Shown here piece by piece: positions 58,201 to 64,000 of a DNA stretch of 64,000 nucleotides. The notes beneath the pieces are model-generated. The model did not search any database. It had not been told where the DNA came from and was given only the letters and a program-made list of their open reading frames with translations. Source of the DNA: Prinia subflava (taxonomy: Eukaryota; Chordata; Aves; Passeriformes; Cisticolidae); contig NC_086249.1 of the NCBI RefSeq assembly GCF_021018805.1, positions 76,658,472 through 76,722,471 of the forward strand, read 5' to 3'. A program made the translations under genes and the position numbers. Numbering within the stretch: position 1 is the first letter of the stretch; each line of letters opens with the position of its first letter.

Positions 58201-61200
58201 AAGGGGATCAATATCACCACAAGCCTAAAGCTACACAACATTTCACAAAAATATTTTAGAAAGGCCTGTGCCGAACTATCAGGATTGGGTTTCAGAGGTG
58301 CAGTAAAAATACCATTTAATCTCAAAAGCTGAATTTGATTTTAAGTGTGTCTGCAAGCCTGAACCCTTTGTAATACTATGGTTATCATCCTAGGGGATCT
58401 TGACCTGTAGAATGAGAAAGCATAGCAAGCCAGTCACCTGTGAGGTAAGGGGGCAAGAAATGAGTCATGAGTGATAGCCTCATTTCTCGTATAGAGAAAA
58501 TCTTAAACTGAAGAGAGAAACTGGTCATGTGGGGGAACACCACTCTGAGATTTCTAATCCATTTGCTTGGATGCAACTTCTGGAGTTTACTCGGCCACTG
58601 CTAGAAAGCCTTTCACTGGGCTGAACAGAAATGCTCTAAGAAAGACAGAAATACAGCACCTACACCATAATCTGCATTGACTGGGGTGGACAAGGGAACT
58701 GGAAAACCAGAAGCAGAAACAGACACCACCAAACAAAATCCTGGCATCTGAACTGCTTTAGCGATGTGTGAACAGCTTTGCATTCCTGGGTGTCCCCTGA
58801 CCTTTTTGAAGACTTCATGAATAAGGGAAATTTCAGGGCGTGTGTACATTAGTATGCCTGACCACAGAAAAGGGCTCCAAAGCACTCATTTGTTGATGAA
58901 AAAGCTTTGACAATAGTTAAAATAAAGGAGGAATAAAACTCTATCTCAATACACACTGAATACTAAAGATATGTTCTTAGGCTGCTGAGAATAAATCTTC
59001 AGCTCAAAGAATTCAGGATAGCCAGAAGAAAATTACAGACTGATGGATTTTCTTCCTGGTATATATACCAATTCTAAGAAGTGATGAGCTTATTATAGTG
59101 AAACATGATTTTTGTCATTTTTTATTATAGCTGAATTCTAAGATCACAAGCATGACAGGCTCCATGCATGCAAGTCTTACTACTGAACTCTAACCCACTG
59201 AAAGAACTCCTGGGCACATGGATGGTGCTATGCAGGGCCACCACCTGGACTTGATGATCCCGGGGTGTCCCTTCCAACTCTGCATATTCTGTCATTGGTG
59301 AACTGCACCACCTCTTCTGCTACCAGCAACACCCACCAAAAGACCCTCCAGTTCAGGAGGGATTAGTCTGTTACAACCATCTGAGATGGAAGGAAAAGTA
59401 GAAAGACCTATCGTCTCTCAAAAGCCAGGATGACCCTGTACTGAAGAACAACTGCTTTGACAAAAGAGTGTACACCTGAAGAATGTATGTGTATGTAGAA
59501 GGTTCTGTGACAATCCTGTATGAAACAGCATCTATGAAACTCTATCCCTAAATTATATCCTTGGGTTTTCAGTATGCAAGTATATAAATAAAATTCAGAT
59601 TAAAAAATATTTAGTAAACATAATCCAGTTTAACAATAAGGAACAAAGAGCAATGAATAGGAGTAACAGCACTGCTTGTGGAAGCTGAAGGTCCTACTCC
59701 TTTTAAAGCGACCTACCAACTGACTGTCCAGGCAGAATAATTGAGTTATCCTGATGCCTTGAGTTTTAGCTTTCATATTTTTTAGATTTTGCACTGCCTA
59801 TGTGTGTGGCTCTGAGCTTCATAATAAGTGTTAGTCAGTTCTCCTCACAGAGCAGATAGACAAAACCATTCTTTTCCAGCTTGAGACCAAGGACAACTGT
59901 TACAAGCTTCCGGCCTGAAAGCACAAACAATGGTGAGCTGAAGAGAGAAAACAAGAAGGATGGGACTTCACAACCTGAAGCTGTAATTGGACAATTAACC
60001 CCAATATGCAAACGGACCAAAACTTTTGTAAGCGTGAAACCTCGTGACCAGTTGTCTATTTTCTGACCATTTTGGGTCTATCCTGGGTGTAGCCCAGGCC
60101 AGGCTCTTGCACTGCCCAAGGTGTATCCTTAAAGGCCTTTTAATAAATATCTACTTTATTGTTTTAACACTGCCTAGTCTCTGTTTCAGGTCAGCCTTCT
60201 CAAGGCATCAATCCCATTTCTTCAGGGATGGGCAGCCACTACAGGGAGCATCTGGATGAGAAGTGCTACGGGGAGCCCAGGTAGAATGAAACTTTATTAC
60301 ACTGATAAGGCTCCACAAGAAAACAATGGCACTTCTGATGAGCAATTTACACCTACACGAAGAAATGTTATCTGTGAAGGCCAAGAGACCTGAACAGATT
60401 GCCTTGAACAGCTGAAACATGCAGCACAGTCTTTGACCTTGCAATTTTGATATTTAACTTTCTAAGCTCCACTTTAGAACTTCATTGTCTCTTCTTGGAC
60501 CAAAATATTCTCTGTAGATTTACTGGTAAAACAACAGGAAAGACAAGATTCGACGCTAACAAACTTGTCTGTACTAAGATGAATGACTGCAGTCTGAGGT
60601 GTCTGATGCCATCTTCATCCTCAGAACCCGAAGTGGCCTCTCAGTCTCTGCAGCAAGTCATTCTGCAAATAATGCCATAGCTTCCATGCACTCTAGACTT
60701 GGAGGACTACTGTACTATCAGACATCTTTCTTGACAAGTACAAAGCACAATTTTCTCTGAGAACTGACTCCAACTGTCACAGTCAGTAAGAGATCTATCA
60801 AGGAACAGCAGAAAGCCTCTGAAGAAAAAGGGAAGTACCCAACATCACACAGCTCAGGGAGAGAGAACACTATGCAGCACCAGAACCTTTCAACTTAGCT
60901 AGTTACTGAAAGGAATCAGTGCTGCTGCTGCACGCGTGTCACAGTGCAGGATATAAATTTGTCTTCTTCAAACACTCTAAGAAAACCCTCATCTCCAACA
61001 CTGGGCAAGCTGGAGAGAGGTACACCAACAATATATAAGTATATATGTATTACTGATAATCGGAACATCACAAATGTGCAACCCAAACATAGAGCAGTTT
61101 TGATAATAATATTCTACTTATTTTGGTGCAAATTTTATACATAGACAAAGAAGTACCAAGCACTTTGAAACTGCTGTCTTGTCTTCCTCTAAATTTTAGA

Positions 61201-62607
61201 TCCTGCACAAGTGTGTCCATGCCTAGTACTCACCTGGCAATATTATCACAGATTCCATGACCCCCGTATTTTGCAGGCTCTACTGGTGCTCCAGCCTTTC
61301 TGACCATAATTTTAAGTGTCAATCGTTTACCCTTCATACCAGCAGCTTCAAGTCTACGCTGGATTTCTTCTGAGAGGTTCAGAAGGAAAGCTTCTGCTTC
61401 CTTAGGCTGAAGGGGAAAAACAACATATTTAGGTAATTACTAGTTTTCAAATACTGAAGGTAAACCATTAAAGGTTAATACAATCCAGATTGTGTAAACT
61501 GAAAAGAGCAAGCTGACAGCAAGCTGACTCACAAAGAAATTGTCTCATTTAACTTCAAGTGGTTTGTTTTCACTGTAGGTCACTTAATTTAGGCGAGATG
61601 GTAGATTCCTGTCCTAATGCTGAAAGACGTCTTTAAAAATGTATTTAGAAACCTCAACTCAGAATTGCAAGACTAAGCAAAAACCTAGAAGATGAAGAGC
61701 ATAGGACTTAAAATCTTTTTCACCAGGAGGGATGTCAAGTAGTGGAACATGTTGCTCAGGAAAGTTTGCAGTCTTCATTCTTGGAGATTTCCAATGCCAG
61801 ACTGGATAAAGCGCTGAGCAACTGGTCTGATTTATTAGCTTCCTCTGCTTTGAGCAAAGGTCTGGACTACACAACACCATCAGGTCTCTTCAAACTCCTT
61901 TTTTTTCCTATCATTTCTATAATTACTCAAGATCTCAAAAAGGTGCCGAGTTACTTTTTAAAGACAATTTTGTTAATAACACTCCCCCCCAACAAAAACT
62001 CTTTGTAAAAAGTCTAATAAAAATATTGTATTGGAGCAGCTGGTGGTAGTTTCAGGCACTGGCATCTTCGAATAATCAGCATTTAAATGAAAGAGAATGC
62101 TAGGTGCTGACAAACCTACTGCAGTTCTCTTTTTCTGTACCAGACTTGTATAACGAATGCAGAATAGCCAGCTAATTTTGTGCAAGCTTCTTTTCAGTCC
62201 AATACTTTTGCAGTCTCTCCTCCCATTTTATCGTTTGGTCTCCTACTTCTTCATTTTCCTCATTTCTATTTCGTGGCTAAGATGGTGCTCTAACAGATCA
62301 AAGTGTAAGTGAAAATAATCAGAATATGAGAAGATTCTTCTACAGCTGAAAGAAGTCACTGCAAAAAAGAAGCAAGTTTAATTTACCTGCGTAAACCTTA
62401 TTCCATAGTTGATTTCTGCTGAAACAGATTTTCTTTCTTTTTCTGTACGAACAGGTCGGTCATCCAAACCTCGACAAAATCTGTAGAGCATTTGTCCTGT
62501 TTTTGGACCAAATTCTTTTTGTAGTTTTGACATTGAAGCACACTGCAGATCTCCACAGGTTTTAATTCCCAAAGAAGCCAGCTTCGATTCCATCGTCCTG
62601 CCAACTC
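44601..62607 (-). CDS. REV1: REV1, DNA repair protein REV1 / Y-family polymerase (3' half, 11 coding exons)
   Basis: REV1 is a deoxycytidyl transferase and the scaffold of translesion synthesis. It inserts dC opposite abasic and damaged template sites and recruits other polymerases. Eleven minus-strand exons join in phase to 591 whole residues plus TGA, roughly human residue 650 onward. In order: the thumb helix-hairpin-helix (GVGRTMESKLASLGIKTCGD), the polymerase-associated domain (exons at 61234 and 57119), a disordered linker, ubiquitin-binding motif 1 (LEALPPDLREQVEQ), motif 2 (FAALPAELQAELK), a Lys-rich basic linker, and the C-terminal hub that binds REV7 and the RIR peptides of other Y-family polymerases. 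The BRCT domain and catalytic palm lie right of 64000. The C-terminus ends KVI where I recall KVT in mammals. No breaks seen. Confidence 0.97.
44713..46241 (-). other. REV1: REV1 intron before the last exon
   Basis: 1.5 kb with a GT donor at 46241-46240 and an AG acceptor at 44714-44713. It holds a CR1 3' end on the opposite strand (45870-46040). Otherwise ordinary AT-rich DNA. Confidence 0.85.
45870..46040 (+). mobile_element. CR1-type LINE 3' end, antisense to REV1
   Basis: It begins GTTGCCCAGAGAAGCTGTGG and continues GAGTTCAAGGCCAGGCTGG, CCTGCTGCAGGGGCC, GTGTCCCTGCCCATGGCAGG, with the terminal GGTCCCTTTCAACCCAAACC and an ATTCTGTCATTCTA tail typical of the CR1 3' terminus. About 170 bp, 5'-truncated and non-coding. 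Confidence 0.93.
46242..46344 (-). CDS. REV1: REV1 coding exon (C-terminal hub, middle)
   Basis: It completes Asp and encodes PMEEDILQVVKYCTDLIEEK then DLEKLDLVVKYMK plus two bases of Arg. Helices 2-3 of the REV1 C-terminal domain, whose surfaces bind RIR peptides and REV7. Near-identical to mammals. The acceptor is TTTTTATTACAG and the donor AAAAG followed by GTAATT. Confidence 0.97.
47189..47339 (-). CDS. REV1: REV1 coding exon (linker and hub start)
   Basis: Encodes AEAVPSTSGSSGPSAPLQPG then PVRPPAPNLAGAVEFSDVKT and LLKEWITTIS. The first 20 residues are a divergent Ser/Pro/Gly linker. RPPAPNLAGAVEF onward is the conserved first helix of the hub. The linker half is CpG-rich relative to the gene. 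The acceptor is GTTTGAGCAG and the donor CTCAG followed by GTGGGT. Confidence 0.95.
47505..47716 (-). CDS. REV1: REV1 coding exon (basic linker)
   Basis: It completes Val and encodes SKNPVLHLKHTTMKNKKKIR, KKNPVSPMKKIQSPLKNKLI, GSPAKNIPATSGSPQKLIDG, FLKQEGTAAQ. A Lys-rich tract with repeated SP dipeptides resembling nuclear localisation and proline-directed kinase sites. CGSPQKLIDGFLK of mammals is conserved here as SGSPQKLIDGFLK. The acceptor is GTGTTTTTCAG and the donor CTCAG followed by GTACTT. Confidence 0.97.
48746..48854 (-). CDS. REV1: REV1 coding exon with ubiquitin-binding motif 2
   Basis: Encodes VDPEVFAALPAELQAELKDA, YDQRQKQSEQQPANTS plus one base. The helix-LP-helix signature FAALPAELQAEL is UBM2, which binds ubiquitin including monoubiquitinated PCNA. 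The Leu-Pro pair essential for binding is intact. The acceptor is TTACTGTTCAG and the donor TTCAG followed by GTGAGG. Confidence 0.97.
48855..52876 (-). other. REV1: REV1 intron between the two UBM exons
   Basis: 4.0 kb, mostly AT-rich, containing the 52-nt T run at 52179-52230. No gene, RNA or recognisable transposon seen. The UBM-encoding exons on either side are thus widely separated. Confidence 0.85.
52179..52230. repeat. 52-nt T homopolymer
   Basis: An uninterrupted run of 52 T (poly-A on the REV1 sense strand). The flanks (CCCAATC and ACACTACATT) give no clear target duplication, so its origin as a retroposon tail is unproven. True length is uncertain with most sequencing methods. Confidence 0.9.
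52877..53110 (-). CDS. REV1: REV1 coding exon with ubiquitin-binding motif 1
   Basis: Encodes LDKSVLEALPPDLREQVEQI, CTIQQGESYGESKKEPINGC, NTALLSQPVGTVLLQIPELQ, EPNTNMGINVIALPAFSQ. LEALPPDLREQVEQ is UBM1, with its Leu-Pro core intact. GCNTxxLxQPVGTVLLQIPE is a further block conserved in vertebrate REV1. The acceptor is ATACTTGTAG and the donor TCACAG followed by GTAGGG; both phases are 0. Confidence 0.97.
53111..54876 (-). other. REV1: REV1 intron upstream of the UBM1 exon
   Basis: 1.8 kb of AT-rich intron with a GTAAAC donor (54876) and a TTGTAG acceptor (53111). No repeat or RNA gene recognised. Confidence 0.85.
54877..55079 (-). CDS. REV1: REV1 coding exon (linker)
   Basis: It completes Val and encodes FVAAMDLEISSNSRTCTFLP, SRGTNVTPGLNSNANNTESA, VKWNGVHSPVSVKSRLNLSI, EVPSPSQ. 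Ends conserved (DLEISS.SRTCTFLP; SRLNLSIEVPSPSQ), middle divergent, as in a flexible linker. The acceptor is TATGTATAG and the donor CCCAG followed by GTAAAC. Confidence 0.96.
55449..55605 (-). CDS. REV1: REV1 coding exon (linker after PAD)
   Basis: Encodes VGIQVQQLVPISKTTSALST, VQSGHLPGGSHSVIDLFHVQ, KAKKHSEEEHKE plus one base. Anchors VGIxVxQLVP and VQKAKK.....EEEHKE match mammals; the centre is shorter and diverged. The acceptor is TTTGGATTTAG and the donor GGAAG followed by GTCAGT. Confidence 0.95.
55606..57118 (-). other. REV1: REV1 intron after the PAD exons
   Basis: 1.5 kb of AT-rich intron. Open frames on the plus strand (56176-56427, 56590-56835) have no recognisable content. Confidence 0.85.
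57119..57221 (-). CDS. REV1: REV1 coding exon (PAD C-terminal part)
   Basis: It completes Arg and encodes TVTLDHATDSAKVIGKETLN then MFHTMKLNISDMRG. End of the polymerase-associated (little finger) domain that grips the DNA major groove. The acceptor is TTCTTTTTAG and the donor CGAGGG followed by GTGAGT. Confidence 0.97.
59200..59298 (+). mobile_element. Short CR1-like 3' terminal fragment
   Basis: GGACTTGATGATCCCGGGGT, TCCCTTCCAACTCTGCATAT and TCTGTCATT follow the terminal consensus of some avian CR1 subfamilies as I remember it (a target-directed GATGATCC, then TCCCTTCCAACTC, then an ATTCTGTGATTC-like tail). Only about 100 bp survives, so the subfamily cannot be set. Confidence 0.65.
59748..60214. 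mobile_element. Solo endogenous retrovirus LTR with 4-bp target duplication
   Basis: The LTR runs 59752-60210 (459 bp) from TGATGCCTTGAG to CTCAAGGCATCA. The termini are perfect 12-bp inverted repeats with the canonical TG...CA ends. ATCC flanks both sides (59748-59751 and 60211-60214), a 4-bp target site duplication. TTTTAATAAATATC near 60138-60151 is a likely polyadenylation signal about 65 bp from the 3' end, setting the orientation as plus, antisense to REV1. No gag, pol or env sequence adjoins it, so it is a recombination product of an older provirus. I recall similar LTR ends from songbird genomes but cannot name the family. Confidence 0.88.
61234..61406 (-). CDS. REV1: REV1 coding exon (PAD N-terminal part)
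   Basis: Encodes PKEAEAFLLNLSEEIQRRLE, AAGMKGKRLTLKIMVRKAGA, PVEPAKYGGHGICDNIA plus two bases of Arg. Start of the polymerase-associated domain; KGKRLTLKIMVRK is its DNA-contacting strand. The acceptor is TTTTTCCCCTTCAG and the donor CCAG followed by GTGAGT. Confidence 0.97.
61407..62386 (-). other. REV1: REV1 intron before the PAD exon
   Basis: About 1 kb with the degraded CR1 fragment at 61710-61930 on the opposite strand. Nothing else recognised. Confidence 0.85.
61710..61930 (+). mobile_element. Degraded CR1-type LINE 3' fragment, antisense to REV1
   Basis: GTAGTGGAACATGTTGCTCA, TTCTTGGAGATTTCCAATGC, CAGACTGGATAAAGC, CTGAGCAAC and CAGGTCTCTTCAAACTCC followed by a TATCATTTCTATAATTA tail match the order of blocks at CR1 3' ends, with heavy substitution. 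It is older than the copies at 26455 and 45870. Confidence 0.75.
62387..62607 (-). CDS. REV1: REV1 coding exon (thumb helix-hairpin-helix)
   Basis: It completes Gly and encodes VGRTMESKLASLGIKTCGDL, QCASMSKLQKEFGPKTGQML, YRFCRGLDDRPVRTEKERKS, VSAEINYGIRFTQ. The PGVGxxMESKLASLGIKTCGDL segment is the HhH element of the Y-family thumb. DDRPVRTEKERKSVSAE leads to the PAD. The acceptor is GCTTTGTTGTTAG and the donor ACGCAG followed by GTAAAT. Confidence 0.97.
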
Positions 62608-64000
62608 CTAACAACAAAGCAATTAGTTCTGTTAACTGTATAGATTTCAACGCAAGTTAGGTTCTGATTACATAAAATTTTAATTTTTAAACCTATACTA
62701 CGTCATATCAAATTAACAAATAAATATATAAAAAATAAATTCTGCTCCATAAAACATGGTTTGAATGGAAACTTTTGCTGTCATCACAGGTGCAGCTTTA
62801 ATCTGTTTCACATATTTAGTTAAAGATGTCACACTACAGCATGTTTGTTTATTTTTGGGTAAAATATGAACAAATCCTGCTTGGAAATTGTCTTGAGGTA
62901 CTGCCTGTTACAGGTTATATCGCTCTGAATCCCTCCCACAACTCAGTCCAAAACAAGCGTCCAACATGTTATATGTTTTCCCCTCATGTATAAGTGATCT
63001 AATCTAAATGAAAACCAACAAATATTTTGATCATTGTTCCAGTACTTCCTAGACAGAAAAATAGTATTTCAGGTAGAAGTGATAGCATACCTGTATCACT
63101 TGTGCTTTGAATTACCAAGCACTGGAAATTGTAGGTATCCATGGCAACGGCACATATGTAAGTGTGATACACTGAAGTATATTTCTAGGATTTGGAGAGG
63201 TGGCCTGTTACTTCCAGGAAATATTAATCCTATGAGTTCACACTACCAAAGTCAGCAAAAATTAGAAATCTTAGGTAATCAGATTCTCTTCTTGATAATC
63301 TGTGTCTCTGTTGAGGTGGTATTATTAACACAAACACTAAAATGTTTCTACTATGAACATGCAAGCAAATTCTGAAAACTTTAAAATGTTAAAGTCAAAG
63401 CACAGTGCTATATGAGTAATATTCTGGAGGAAAAACATCTCCTGTAAGTTATGCCAAAAAGAAATTACAGCACAACTGTGCTGTAAATAATGTTGGCCAC
63501 TAAATTTACATAATGAGAATTTCTGCTAAACCTGCACCTGTCTATGGATGCTATTTCTACCACTCTTCTATTTCAGTGTCTATGGCTGCCTGTTTTTTAC
63601 TGTCCTTCCCCTCTTTTTTCATCTTCAACAGATAAAGATACCAATTTTTATATTTAACACTAAGCACATGTGTATACACGCAGGCTGATGTCAGCTGATC
63701 ACTAAAAGCATAAATGAGTTGTACTTGCACCATGCCTGTGTCACATTATACTATGTATGTGTACTGAGTAACAATACAGAGTTATATGCCAGGAAATGCT
63801 TTATGTTACAAAGCTTATAAATATTCTCCTGGAACAATAAAAATAAAATAAAGCCTGTTTTCATACAGGTGGATGAGTTATGTCTTTACTGTCTATCATA
63901 TTTTGGATTATAAACACGGAATAGCAGCTAATCCTGTTTGATCTAGAAAGCAAATTTGTAGCTGAAACTGGTTTAACATCAGGAAGCAAAATGGCCTCTA
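62608..64000 (-). other. REV1: REV1 intron running off the right edge
   Basis: I searched for the preceding exon, which in orthologues ends QLVTNLPG, and do not see it, so all 1.4 kb is taken as intron. No repeat or RNA gene recognised. Confidence 0.8.

Larger units (their letters stand above)
57222..61233 (-). other. REV1: REV1 intron containing the solo LTR
   Basis: 4.0 kb. It holds a (TA)8 tract at 57488-57503, a CR1-like terminal fragment near 59200-59298 and the solo LTR at 59752-60210. The rest is AT-rich with nothing recognised. Confidence 0.85.

Noticed and set aside
1..64000. CRISPR arrays, operons, prophage, bacterial defence systems or tRNA genes
   Set aside because: The sequence is spliced vertebrate DNA. 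I saw no regularly spaced repeats, no polycistronic gene layout and no tRNA B-box-like TTCGAAT context in a tRNA fold.

Overview
The window is vertebrate nuclear DNA, almost certainly from a bird. It has long introns in AT-rich DNA, CpG-island promoters, several worn CR1-type LINE 3' ends, a solo retroviral LTR, and proteins that align with vertebrate orthologues exon by exon. I lean towards a passerine because of the CR1/LTR content and the (CAAA)/(GTTT)-rich intronic tracts, but the species cannot be fixed from sequence alone. There is no bacterial, plasmid or phage content.

Layout, left to right. (1) 1-4.1 kb, minus strand: the 5' part of TXNDC9 (phosducin-like thioredoxin-domain protein, a modulator of the CCT chaperonin). 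Coding exons 2 and 3 are present, and the window edge cuts exon 3. (2) 3.5-6.8 kb: two CpG islands in a head-to-head TXNDC9/EIF5B promoter region. They are separated by a 40-nt T run, a 29-bp-period duplication and a 74-bp LTR-like remnant. (3) 6.5-41.4 kb, plus strand: complete EIF5B, the GTPase that joins ribosomal subunits. I place 24 coding exons; the splice phases close exactly to 3,654 nt (1,217 aa plus stop). Intron 1 alone is 12.9 kb. (4) 41.4-44.3 kb: a convergent intergenic gap with GC-richer DNA and a degraded CR1-like fragment. (5) 44.3-64 kb, minus strand: the 3' half of REV1, the Y-family translesion polymerase and scaffold. Eleven coding exons (591 whole residues plus stop) cover the thumb, the polymerase-associated domain, both ubiquitin-binding motifs and the C-terminal hub domain. 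The catalytic palm lies beyond the right edge.

The gene order TXNDC9(-) EIF5B(+) REV1(-) is the one I recall from human chromosome 2, so this is a conserved syntenic block. The three genes do not form a pathway: one tunes chaperonin folding, one acts in translation initiation and one in DNA damage tolerance. The shared logic is promoter sharing on the left and tail-to-tail 3' ends on the right.

I found no convincing undescribed gene system. The items most worth a second look are an 11+6 bp intronic hairpin in EIF5B intron 15, a NAGNAG tandem acceptor in EIF5B exon 10, a solo LTR with 12-bp terminal inverted repeats and a 4-bp target duplication plus its 74-bp relative near the EIF5B promoter, a Z-DNA-prone tract with a consensus splice donor between the two promoters, and a CpG-rich microdomain inside EIF5B. 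Every exon boundary was set by hand from splice consensus, phase and remembered orthologue sequence, not by alignment software.
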